Shown here piece after piece: positions 44,087-54,458 of a DNA stretch of 64,000 nucleotides. Numbering within the stretch: the first letter of the stretch is position 1; every line of letters begins with the position of its first letter. The stretch comes from Cladophialophora immunda (lineage: Eukaryota > Ascomycota > Eurotiomycetes > Chaetothyriales > Herpotrichiellaceae), in assembly GCF_000835495.1 (NCBI RefSeq), contig NW_015622543.1, positions 186,001 through 250,000 on the forward strand, given 5' to 3'. The notes beneath the pieces are model-generated. The model had not been told where the DNA came from. It saw only the letters and a list, made by a program, of their open reading frames with translations, and did not search any database. The position numbers were made by a program, and so were the translations under genes.

Positions 44087-44129
44087 ACGTGGGTGCATAG
44101 CGAGTCGCGCAGCATAGCGAGTCGCGCAC
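44087..44129 (+). repeat. pogo left terminal inverted repeat (43 bp)
   Basis: Identical to the reverse complement of 52877-52919. It contains two copies of GCATAGCGAGTCGCGCA in direct tandem, plausibly the transposase-binding sites. CpA and TpG dinucleotides are intact. Confidence 0.95.
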
Positions 44130-44189
44130 CTAACCACCACCGTACGACAATCTAATTCAATTACACCACTAACCTAAGATAAATTCACT

Positions 44190-44796
44190 CAATCTACTCA
44201 GAACTAGATACATTAGATATTTCTTTATCCTCTTAACACGTACGTACATTATGCCTAGGCTTTCCGTAGGTACCACATCGTCGTTGAGTTAGCTCACCCC
44301 CTCTCGTACGACTACTACTTACACGCTTTTCTTACTCTACCTACTTATCCATATCCCTCTGGTCGATCACATCGCATCTCGTATAGTAAGTGATCCTCCT
44401 TATCGGATCCGTATCCTTTTCTCTCTACGACGCTTACTTAGCGTACGATTTACCTCTTTAAGCTCCCGGATACGATCCTTCATCAATACTATTTAATGTA
44501 TTATAGTAGTCGTACCTTTCACTATCTAGTCTATCGCCTCATAAATCGCTATTAGAGAGCTATCTTAATGTTGAGCGACTTTCCCCTTGATAAAATCAGA
44601 CTGTGAAGTTACTTCGTACGTAGTCTATGGCGTCTTAGAGACCTAAGGGGTAGTTATTAGCGAGGGGAGTGTTAGTAGTATTAGCGTCCGAAGCTTTATA
44701 TCTAGCTTCGAAAGGACCGTATCTAGATTAAAAGAGATAAGCCCTGCCCCTCGGAAACCTCCTCGTACGTTATCTTCGCCAAAGGAAGTAAAAAAA
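44190..44796 (-). pseudogene. pogo transposase, C-terminal part (RIP-degraded)
   Basis: Continues the transposase frame on the far side of the gypsy insertion. Conceptual reading on the minus strand, with frequent stops, gives the family's Pro-rich segment, a basic coiled region, and a terminal Cys motif RRCGTYGKPRHNVRTC, in which Tyr stands where relatives have Cys, the expected result of TGC or TGT becoming TAC or TAT. The end is approximate. The last five bases, AAAAA at 44792-44796, are the left target duplication of the gypsy insertion. Confidence 0.8.
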
Positions 44797-45029
44797 TATC
44801 AAGGATACCTTATTGAAGATAGGTAGTACTCAGCGATAGGTAGATTCCGTAGTAATAAGTATCCTTCTACACCTATAGTAACATAAACTCATAGTATGAG
44901 GAGAGGATGCTTCTCGGATGCGAGAAGTATGCTTTTCTCATGCGGGCTATATACAGCCTAAAGTGGCTTAGCGCGGTCCGGCTTAGCGCGATCTTAATTA
45001 TGCCCAGCTTCTAGGTCCCGTTTATGATA
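44797..45029 (-). repeat. Gypsy-1 LTR (3' LTR)
   Basis: 233 bp, same length as 51535-51767. I count about 16 differences, all transitions. Next to it lies the polypurine tract (45030-45045 on the plus strand as TTACCCCCCCTTTTT). Confidence 0.95.
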
Positions 45030-45994
45030 TTACCCCCCCTTTTTAGCTTCTCGTCCCTAAGAGGCCCGTATAGGTAGTATTTCCCTCTTACTTAGTGAGG
45101 CTCGCGTGCGAGTAGCTTACGTCCTGTATACGCTACTTGTCCACCGCCTGAATGTATCGTCTGAATGGTACGTGTGTACCCTATGTAAATATATTGTGTA
45201 AATGCGCTATTAAATGTACCTATTAGGTGTGTGCGTGAATGTACTATATGAACTGTTATATGAATCGCTATATGAATGGCTATTATGCCTATTGAGCGTG
45301 AATTACTATTGAGCCCCATTGAACGCGTGTATGAATGCGTAACGTGAATGCGTAGCGTTAATGCGTCGTAATAATAGTATAGTCGTAAATGGCCTTATTA
45401 TGTCCTAATGCGGTCGCCTCTTACGCCTAGGTATATAGATACTACTTCTTCTCCCTTAGTTTGTCTCTTTCTTCCTTTTTACTAGTCTTACGTAACATTC
45501 TAACGTTAGTAATATCCGTCGTATGCTAGTTACGTACTAATCGCTTCGTAGATGAATACTATTGATTTCCATCCTAGTAGTACTGCCTTAGGTATAGGTA
45601 GCTAACCTCCTTATTACCCTAGCGGCCCTCGTAAGTAGTTTATGCTTATTATATACGTTTCGTAGCTAACTCGCGTACTTAGCTCTCCCTTAAACTCCCT
45701 CTAAGGCGTCTTAGCGTTCATCCTGAGAGAAGCTGCCTTACTAGCGTTATCTACGTACGCTCCGCGCTAGTCGCGGTTATCTAACTAGCTAGCGTGTCGT
45801 ATGCGATACGCGTACTACTAAGGGCTATACTCGCTACGATCGTTACGAGCGTAGTAATCGTACTAGTCCTAAGGGTTATATTCCTATAAGTATTATACTA
45901 TTATACGTATCCCCGTAAGCTTATTATATACTTATCGCATTAGGTTCCTCTATCCTACGTAGCCGCTACTAACTATCTTCTTACCCGTAATCAG

Positions 45995-46288
45995 ATGATT
46001 ATGGATGGCGATCCGGACGCGCTCACTATCGTGGCCGTCTAGGACAAAGCCTCTACGCTATCTAGGCATATGTAAAATGCATTAAAGGCGTCTACGAGAC
46101 GTAACCTTACCTCTAGTTCTAGTGCCTCTACCGCCTCCCCCTCCACTATCGCCCCTACTAACCGCATCACTAATATCCTTAGTAGTATCCTTAAAGCCTT
46201 ACGCTTTATGGCTGAGGCCTATACGGTTGTCGTAAGTAGCGCGTACTCCTCGCCTACGTTCCGCACTAACTTATATAGAATCAATTAA
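45995..46288 (+). pseudogene. Opposite-strand open frame inside Gypsy-1
   Basis: Reads against the element for 97 codons from an ATG to TAA with only two internal stops, one TAG and one TAA, both explicable as former CAG and CAA. It is Ser/Thr/Ala-rich in the middle (TSSSSASTASPS) with a helical C-terminal half. Far fewer stops than expected for RIPed noncoding sequence, and less CpA loss. Product unknown; lies between chromodomain and 3' LTR. Confidence 0.5.
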
Positions 46289-46599
46289 ATCCCTTAGTCT
46301 AGTTTAATAAGGTAGATAGTAATCGTAGGTCGGACCTAGACCTACTGTCTGATCCTCCTAAGAGTGACGATAACGAGTAGCGTATAGTCTATGTGCGTCT
46401 CTCTAGTGTGTCGCCTATGTGGCGGTTATGTGTTTTTCCTAGTGTGTTACCTATGTGGCGGGTGTGTGTCCTCCTAGTGTAGTATTACCCTTAGGCAGTG
46501 TGCGCTATGCGCGCCTACGGCTTATGGCCTAGTGATGGTTGAGACGCTGCGACGTTGTATGCGTTTCGCGTGCCTAGCCTTAGGCCAAATGCAAATCCC

Positions 46600-46810
46600 T
46601 TTACTTATCTTCCTATTCCTACTTTCCTTCTATAGTTAGTGATCGCCTCGCGTACGTTTCTTAGGTCTATCGCTAGTTACTACGAGTCGTCTACCTCTCC
46701 GAATCCCTTCTAGCGAATATAGAACTCGGTTTAGCTATACCGGTAACGCTCCCCTAGCACCTCTTATACTTCCCATTCTTCCTTACCTTTAATATTAATA
46801 GGTTTAGGTA
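46600..46810 (-). pseudogene. Gypsy-1 chromodomain remnant
   Basis: Minus-strand reading contains KEEWEV, then EVLGERYRY, TEFYIR, KGFGEVDDS and ITNYRRK, which align with the chromodomain that follows integrase in chromoviruses. Such domains steer integration to heterochromatin. Stops occur at Trp/Gln positions. Confidence 0.75.
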
Positions 46811-47129
46811 TGCTAACGTTAGGACGCGCGCAATATACCTATAATAAGGAGATATAGAACGTATAGTAGAGCCTCCTATACTTCTTCAGTAGCTTTAGTA
46901 TATACGTATTAACGCTATATTTATCTATAACCTTAAAGGGTCCTAGGAACTAGTTAGCGAGCTTTTTACTAGCGCGGAGAGTTCTGATATTTCGGGTAGA
47001 AATAAGAACTTAATTACCGATATTAAAGGAGATACTTATCCTCTTCTTATCGTAGTTTTTTTATATATAAGTCTTACTAATCTCGCGTATCTCCTCCGCT
47101 ATAGCGAGCGATTCCATAAGGGTGATAGC

Positions 47130-47850
47130 TCTTTCCTTAGCTATAACGTTCACTAGCTACTATATGAGCTCCTTACGGTTAACGTTTATACGTAACGTAG
47201 GCGAGAACAATAAGACTAGATTAAACGGCGTCTTCCCTATAGAGGCATTAGGCGCTACGTTAATCGTATACTTAGCGCTAGCGAGTAGCTCTACCTAATC
47301 CAATTACTAGTAGTTAACGTAGTATTAGAGGTAGTACTCTAGAGTCTGATTTATCCGTTTAGTCTATCCGTCGGTCTATGGATAAAACGTAGTTGAGAAT
47401 AGTCTACGAGTCGTAAGATAGGAGTATAGAGTACCTTAGTATAAAGACGTAAACGTCGTACCCCGATCAGATATAATTAACTTCGGCGCCCTAAACCTCG
47501 TGACTACCTTCTCTAGGACTAACTAGCCTATCTATAGAGTATCGATAGTGCTAAGATATAGAGTTAAGGAAACTATCTTCAAGAATCAATCAATAATAAT
47601 AAGTATTAAGTCGTATGTGTTTCGCCTATATATCGACGGTAGTAGCCCTATAATAAAGTCTATTATAATATCTTACTATGGCCTATCTAGCCCTAGGAGG
47701 GGTTCCAAATGGCTGTACGGCTAATAATAAGGCACTTTCATACGCTAGTAGATATCGTAGGAGCTAATATATTTATATATATTACGCCTAATATACGGCC
47801 ATTAGTAGTATTATATGATAGTCATATATATCTAAGCCCAACCGAAATGT
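47130..47850 (-). pseudogene. Gypsy-1 integrase remnant
   Basis: Minus-strand reading shows the catalytic-core landmarks of a retroviral-type integrase: DFIIGLLPS at the first Asp, APKLIISDRGTTFTS at the second, TDG and TKRINQTLEYYL after it. Stops are at RIP-type positions. Confidence 0.85.
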
Positions 47851-48849
47851 CCACCCTACTATAGGTCATCATAATTTACTCTTAGTATCTCGCACTACGT
47901 AGTAGGATCCCGTAGTATATATATATAGCCGTCTCTTCGTATAAGACCCGTATAATCTACGCTCTATATTCCTCTAAACATTCCGCTAAGGATTTAGCTA
48001 TTAGAGGTAGTAGCCTATTACTTCTCCTAACACTAGGGGTCTAGTACCTAAAGTTACTTTAGGTGAGTCACTAGCGACTCGCGGCATTCTCGCCCTAGAG
48101 CCTCTTACTCTTCGCTAATTCCTAATATAACTCCTTATTCTTTGGGTAGGGGGGTAACAACGCTATAGACGCTCTTTCCTCCCACTTTATACCCTCAGAC
48201 TACTAAACGCGTTAGAACACCTATAACGAGGCTATCTCCGACTCGTATACTATTAGCGTACAGTTCGTATTCTTCTAGTATCCGCTTCTTTAGTAGTTCT
48301 ACTAGGATATTCTCAGTTAGTGGCTCGTCCGGCCCTATATAGTCTAGCCGACGAGAGAGCCTATCTACTAGGTTATCCTTTCCCCGTCGCCACTGAATAA
48401 CGAAGTCGTACGCTACTAGTACCTCTACCTAGCATATCTATTGTCTATTTAAGACCTTCGTCTCCATAAAACTCTTTAAAGCTTCGTAGTTAGTAAGGAT
48501 AATTATACTAGTCATAGGCGACTTAAGGTAGTATCTCTACACTACGAAAGCCTTAATAATTACTAGTATTTCTCTGTCACCTATATAGTAGTTCTATTCC
48601 GTAGGAATCATTTTCCTCAAAAAGAATGCTACCGGTCTCTAGAGCGTACACCCCGCCTACGTTTCGTACACTTAGGTTAGTATACCCCTAATTACTCCTC
48701 CTAAAGCGTCAACCTCAACTCGATATTATTAATTAGGCTCATAATATACTAGCATTAGCGTACTCGTAAAGTAGTCCTTAAGCGTACGAAACGCTTACGT
48801 AGTAGTAGTAGTCTATTTGAAGGGGCCCACCTTTTTCCCTACTACCATT

Positions 48850-49650
48850 CCCGTAAGGAGATCAGTAATTAGAGCTACGACTTTCGAGTACTTATGGACG
48901 AAGCCCTAATAAAAGTTAGTAAAGCCTAGAAAGACCTAGACCTTACGGAATAATATAGGGGTCGGCCACTCCTTAATAGCGCTTACTCTACTAGGATCTA
49001 TTAATACGCCTATAACTCTAACGCGGTAGCTAAGGAAGTTAACTTTAGAGACTCTAAATATATACTTTAATAGTTTCATATATAAATAATACTTAATTAG
49101 GCGCTTAAGTACGAGTCGCACGTACTTCTTATACTCTTCTTCGCTACCGCTAAATATAAGTATATTATCTATATACGTAACGTAAATATCGTCTAGTAGT
49201 CCCCGTAGTACCTTATTAATATACGATTAGAACGATACCGGAGTATTCGTTAACCTAAACGGTATTACTAGATACTTAAAGTAGCCGTATCGCGTACGAA
49301 ACGCAGTCTTCTAACGGTATTCTTCAGTAATTTAGATTCAATAATATATATCTCTAAGATTAAGTTTAGTGAAAATCTTTACTCTACTTAAGCGATCTAG
49401 AACCTTAGGAATTAAAGGTAGAGAGTAACGGTTCTTCTAGGTAACCTTATTTAGCGTACAATAGTTAATGTAAAGTCGTAGGCTACTATTAGGTTTCAGT
49501 ATGAATAGGATAGGCGCTCCTACTAGGGAGTTACTTAGTTAGATCTATCCTCTTACTAAAGCTATCTTAATATACTTACGTAGGACTTATAGCTCATTCA
49601 CACTCATAGAGTAGAGAGGTCTATATAGGATTATCTCGCCCTCCTTAATA
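48850..49650 (-). pseudogene. Gypsy-1 reverse transcriptase remnant
   Basis: Contains TYIDNILIFSGSEEEYKKYV (the active-site YxDD with the second Asp read as Asn, a G-to-A change) and the downstream VNFLSYRVRVIGVLIDPSRV with AIKEWPTP, standard for Ty3/gypsy. The longest intact stretch is 61 codons (48936-49121). Confidence 0.9.
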
Positions 49651-51534
49651 GGGATAGAGTGTCGTATAAAGGTCTCATCTCTAAATACCTTAGAGTTAGG
49701 CTCTATAAAGGCTCTAGCTAGGTCCTATAAGTACTAGGGAAGTTCTACTTCTTAAACCTCGATCCTCGCTAGCGTTACGCTAGCGATTTATATATAATCC
49801 CTATCTATATCGATAATAGGTTTAATTACTAGTATACGTAATTAAGAGACATCTAGGTCTATAAGGAGTTCTATAGCTAAGACGTAGGTAACTCGCTTAT
49901 CTTTCGTAAGCCTCTCACCCCTAGGCCTAAACTTCTATATATTAGTACTCTAGTCTACGTTAGGGTTCACCTTTTTAAGCTAAGGGAATCTAAGGATAGC
50001 GTTATACTCCGTAATATCTATAGCGATATATATATACGTATATAATCTACGTACTCTTCGTACGTCTATCTTATACGTTAAGAAGCGGTAGTTACTATAG
50101 GTCCTAATTAGCTATCCTAAGATAGTCCGGACATAAACTTCAGTAGTTATTACCTTTACTCCTAGTTCTATAATAAGGAGTTACAAGATAAAGTTCACTT
50201 ACGCCCCGCTATCGAGTAGTATACGTATCTCCCTTAGTCTAGCTTCTGTCTAGATCTCTACGTTCATTATGAGAGCTCAGTAGTACTTTAGCTCTCTATT
50301 AGGGTCAGTACCTAGTAAGCCTAGCGCGATAGCGGCACTCTTCGCGCTATACTTTAGTTTTTTAGCATATCCTTTACGCTTATATCTTACCTACGAGGCT
50401 TTAATCTATACTAATTAGCCTTATGCCCCCTTCTACTACAGTTAAAGTATTCGCTAGGGAAGGACGGTATATCCCTCTTTAGGGTATCCTTCCTTTCTTC
50501 GCTTTATTATCCTCTTTTACGCGACTTATTTATGTATGTTATATAAGTTATATACGTATTAGTACTAGTGCGCGTTTATAACTTATCTTAATGCGCGGCT
50601 CGTGCCTTTTACTTAATAACGTCCTTATACCGCTAGGCTAAGGCGAGGATCTATTCTCTTAATGTAATTTCTTTATTTTTATATATAACGAGCGCGCGAA
50701 TCTTAGGTAAGAGCGCGTTTAGTAGTACCTATACCGCCCGTTCGTCCTCTATTATGGGTAGAATATCTATCTTAATGTTCTTAATATAGCGTAGTAAATC
50801 TCTCGCTAACTGATTCGGCCGTTACTTAGTTAACGCTAGTCTAATAAGTGCTTTACTCTTATAAGTTATAGGGTCTATAATAACGCCTTTAAGGAATGTA
50901 ATATAGTCGTCCTAAGTTTAGAATTCAGTATACGGGCGTACCTATGCGTTATCCGCCCTATCGTCTAAGAAGGTTACCGTAAGTAGTATACGTTACGCAT
51001 ACTCATCCTTAGTAACTTCTAGGAGTATCTAGAAGAGTTTTTTCTATCTAAGGTTATACCTCCGGAGGCCCTTAGTCAACTTCCTATTGAACCTTAGTAG
51101 TAATGCGAGCTTAATATATTTTGAAATACTAGAGTCTTCTAAGATTAAAGAGCTTAGAGGTCACTTATAACTTAGTAGCGTTATACCTATGACTTCCATA
51201 AACTAAGTAGGTTCTCTTCCTTCAAGCTCGTCCTCTATTACTCTAAGTTCTTCCCTTTAGTATTTATTAGTGACTTTTCTCTTAGTCTCTTTATATTAGG
51301 CTATTAGTCCCGCCTCTTCTATCTTAAGAGTGTTAAGGCCCATATACGAGTCGCTTACTTCTCGCTAGGGATAATATTAGTCCTCTTCCTAGTCTTTGAC
51401 GAGATCTTAGTCGTTTTGACCTTATTACTACTATTCTAGGGTCGCGCTTAATTTACCCGCAGATCATATATAAGGAGCTATCGAGCCCCCTTTTTTATCG
51501 CTAGTCTGTCCGATCTTAAGGGATACTATAAGAA

Positions 51535-51767
51535 TATTAAGGATGCCTTATTGAAGATAGGTAGTACTTAGCGATAGGTAGATTCCGTAGTAATAAGTAT
51601 CCTTCTATACCTATAGTAATATAAACTTATAGTATGAGGAGAGGATGCTTCTTAGATACGAGAAGTATACTTTTCTCATGCGGGCTATGTACGGCCTAAA
51701 GTGGCTTAGCGCGGTCCGGCTTAGCGCGATCTTAATTGTGCCCGGCTTCCAGGTTCCGTTTATGATA
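51535..51767 (-). repeat. Gypsy-1 LTR (5' LTR)
   Basis: Partner of 44797-45029. Followed on the plus strand by AAAAA (51768-51772), the right target duplication inside the pogo transposase. It is less RIPed at some sites and more at others than its partner. Confidence 0.95.
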
Positions 51768-52821
51768 AAAAAGCGTTCTTAAACGCGGTAAAGAACTCGA
51801 CCTTAGTAATGTAGGTTACGTATATCCGGATTAGGTTCTCGATTTCTTTACCGTACGATCGCTTTAAGGGACTAAAACACCTAACGTTAAGTAGTTAAAG
51901 TAGATGCGATAAATATATAGGCATATAGAGTGTAATAATATTATTCTCCTTATAGTAGGCCTTAAAATCCACTAAGTGATAACTTTCATAGCCGTCTAGG
52001 ATTAATAGACGAAACGTACCCTTCGTACGACTATAACTATATTTGTTAAAGTGTTTGACCTAATTAAGACTAATCTCGTTTATTATCTATCTATTATCGC
52101 TAAGTGCGATAACCTAGTCGGACGGAAGGGGACTATCTCGGTACCATAATGCGAGGTAATACTTACTAGCGACTACGATAAAAGGCGGTATAGCCTAACC
52201 ATACGAATTAATACCCTAGATTACTATAGCCTATTCTTAATTACTAGACTATACTATCTTAACCTTTCTATACCCTTCAGAACTCGTTATAACTATTACG
52301 GACAAGATTAGGCCTATTATAAATCTAGTCTCGTTAAAGTTCTAAGTGTTATCTTTATAGATCCTATACTTAGCTATTACGTTCCATACGAGGTTAAACT
52401 AGACTTAAATAATTACTAGATCTTCGCATTAGGCTCTCTAGTAGTCGTATCTACGTATAAATCGCGTTCGTAGCTCTTAATGTCGTTTAATAAAGTTCAA
52501 TACCTAGCGAGGTCTAACGCGTAACGCGCTACGCGTTATACGTAGTTTATTAGCTATATCTCCTATACTACTAAGTTAGGGAGGAAATCCTCGCGTACAT
52601 AGGTTAAGGACCTCTCGTACGAGGACTAATTCTTTAAGGTTAGTTAAATTTTGAGAATTCACTAGTTAGTCGCGTCAGAAAGGTCGACCCTTCCTTCGAT
52701 TACGGAGGGTTACTTTAGGGATATTATAGACTTTAGTAATAGATTATACGCTCTATTTAGGATCTTATTTAAGAGCTTAAAGGGTAAGAAGTATTCTAGC
52801 TTCTTTCTAAGTCGATTCCAT
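51768..52821 (-). pseudogene. pogo transposase, N-terminal and catalytic part (RIP-degraded)
   Basis: Begins at an ATG at 52821 (MEST, then a stop where the partner copy has Gln). Pipsqueak/CENP-B-type helix-turn-helix sequence follows (SITKVYNIPKVTLRNRRKGR), then landmarks of the DDE catalytic domain: YRIYKDNT-NFNETRFIIG, INSYG-AIPPFIVVASKYYL, ALSDN, and LLILDGYESYH, where relatives read LDGHESH. It is interrupted at 51768 by Gypsy-1. Many TAG/TAA stops; not functional. Confidence 0.88.
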
Positions 52822-52876
52822 TTATTTTAGTAGAGTACTTAAAGAAATAAGTTGAAGGTAATATATAGCGCGGAAA

Positions 52877-52919
52877 GTGCGCGACTCGCTATGCTGCGCG
52901 ACTCGCTATGCACCCACGT
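52877..52919 (-). repeat. pogo right terminal inverted repeat (43 bp)
   Basis: Exact reverse complement of 44087-44129, including the doubled 17-bp subunit. The transposase start lies about 55 bp inside this end. Confidence 0.95.
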
Positions 52920-52975
52920 TAGTAAGGAACACAATATATCAGAATAAGGCTAATGTATTTGATATAGTTAACGTA

Positions 52976-53306
52976 TGTGAGGGTTTGGAAAGAGTTCTGC
53001 AACTAGCTAGCCAACCTAGTAACAAGGAGGACAAATCTGAGGAGGGAAAGAAAGAAGGAACACTCCCTCTCTCTCTCCTTATATCGTACGCTCCACTTTA
53101 AGGGGTACCTATTATCCTGCCTCTCTCCCTCGCCTCCCTCTTCTGTATACGCCATCCATCCCTTACGTACGGCATCTTCCCCTTGCGTACGGCATCTTAC
53201 CTCTCTTCCCCTTGCGTACGGAATATTGTTTCTCCGCTTCGCGTGACTGTTAGGCTTGGCGCTGGTTCGCCAGAACCGAGCCTTCTCCTGGGTTCAACCC
53301 ATCATA
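52976..53306 (-). repeat. Solo LTR of the Gypsy-2 family, not RIPed
   Basis: 331 bp starting TGTGAGGGTTTGG and ending CCCATCATA (ancestrally probably CATCACA, giving TGTGA/TCACA inverted ends). It aligns to the degraded Gypsy-2 LTR at 54459-54874 from end to end. Flanks are ACGTA (52971-52975) and ACGTG (53307-53311), a 5-bp target duplication in which one copy shows a TpG-to-TpA change. It contains three CGTACG-bearing units near 53155-53220. The sequence keeps CpA and TpG, unlike everything around it. Confidence 0.85.
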
Positions 53307-53505
53307 ACGTGGGTGCATAGCGAGTCGCGCACTTTCCGCGCTATTTATTACCTTCAACTTATTTCTTTAAGTACTCTACTAAAATAAATAGAATCTACTC
53401 AGAAAGAAGCTAGAATACTTCTTACTCTTTAAGCTCTTAAATAAGATCCTAAATAAAGCGTACGATCTATTACTAAAGTCTATAATATCCCTAAAGTAAC
53501 CCTCC
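53307..53505 (+). mobile_element. Truncated second pogo copy, head-to-head with the first
   Basis: Starts with the same terminal repeat, but with one copy of the 17-bp subunit instead of two, and matches the reverse complement of about 52.7-52.9 kb to the codon after the helix-turn-helix start. Its start codon has become ATA, while it keeps CAG at one site that is TAG in the first copy. Homology ends near 53505. Confidence 0.85.
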
Positions 53506-53979
53506 GAAATGATACCTTAATAGAGAAAAGAGGAGGATGGTGACCGCGTAGGCATCCAAGCTCCTCCGGGAGATCGAGAGCGATATCGACAATATATATA
53601 AACGCATTAAAGAAGACGATAAGTACTATGTACTTAAGGGGAGGCTCTAAAAGCTATAGGTTATACTTAATAGCCTAGAAAACTAAGGAATATATAAAAA
53701 ACGCGAAAATAACGCGCTTAGAAATACATATCGTAATATAGAGAGTAAGAGCCTAAGTAGGGATAGAAGTAAGGCGAAGAGAAATAGACCGTAACGAAAG
53801 AGTAAAGAAAGATCTATATTCTTCTTAAGCTCGGAAGTTACCCTAATTAAGGAGAGAGAGTTATCTTAGGCGACGAAGGGACTTAAGGGCTAATACCTAT
53901 AGATAAGGGCCTTTAATAAAGGGAACCTAAAGAAACCTAATAATATCGACCTTTACGGAAAAGTAAAGATAGAACCGTC
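53506..53979. other. Unassigned RIP-degraded sequence
   Basis: Not recognised. One plus-strand frame reads as a charged, coiled-coil-like peptide (LLREIESDIDNIYKRIKEDD onward) with stops at RIP-type positions, possibly a gag-like or other transposon product. Confidence 0.4.
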
Positions 53980-54404
53980 TGTTACAAACAGGGCCTACGG
54001 CCAGGAAAGGGACCTCGTGCGGGGAGACTGAAAAGGTAATTAGGCCGAACTAATCCTAGGGGCCGAGAGGCATAATAAGACCTATACGAGTTACTAAGAT
54101 TAAAGACGGGACCTAATTAGATAAATAAGTACTTAGTATTACTTAGTAGTACTTAGTATACTTAGTACTAAGCTAGACTAAGTATAACTAAGTATATAGA
54201 GTATTATATAACTATATAGAGAGAAGGAGACCCTAGATCTCCTTTATAGTTAATAATAGTTATTAATAATCGAGTTGCTTACGATTATCTACTATACGTA
54301 TAGATCTATATACTATACTCTTAGTTTCTAGCCTTAGCTATATCGCTCTACTACTATATTACTAAGTAAACTATCTTACGTATTATATATAGTAGCTTAT
54401 AATA
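53980..54404 (+). repeat. LTR-like block related to the Gypsy-3 LTR, opposite orientation
   Basis: Begins TGTTACAAAC and ends at a degraded GTAACA. Its inner ~170 bp (about 54235-54375) match the reverse complement of 58545-58690. No matching 5-bp duplication flanks it, so it may be a decayed solo LTR or the end of a deleted element. Confidence 0.65.
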
Positions 54405-54458
54405 TATTAACTACTCTCTTAGATAATAGTAAGTTTAATAATAATATCTAGTAGCTCT

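Larger units (their letters stand above)
44797..51767 (-). mobile_element. Complete RIP-degraded Ty3/gypsy chromovirus (Gypsy-1)
   Basis: 6,971 bp between AAAAA duplications, with 233-bp LTRs at both ends whose termini are inverted (TATCA/TGATA). A purine tract AAAAAGGGGGGG directly before the left LTR (minus-strand sense) sets the orientation. Minus-strand reading gives, in order, gag-like sequence (~50.4-51.5 kb), protease (~50 kb), reverse transcriptase (~48.85-49.65 kb), RNase H (~48.2-48.75 kb), integrase (~47.1-47.85 kb) and a chromodomain (~46.6-46.8 kb). All frames are broken by RIP-type stops, so it is inactive. Confidence 0.93.
44087..52919 (-). mobile_element. pogo/Fot1-type DNA transposon split by a nested gypsy element
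   Basis: Both ends carry a perfect 43-bp inverted repeat beginning ACGTGGGTGCATAGCGAG, flanked by a TA duplication (44085-44086 and 52920-52921). Removing the inserted gypsy element (44797-51767, with one AAAAA) leaves an element of about 1.86 kb, normal for this superfamily. Its transposase reads on the minus strand and is full of TAG/TAA codons from CAG/CAA/TGG, as RIP produces. Termini are untouched while the body is degraded. Confidence 0.93.
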
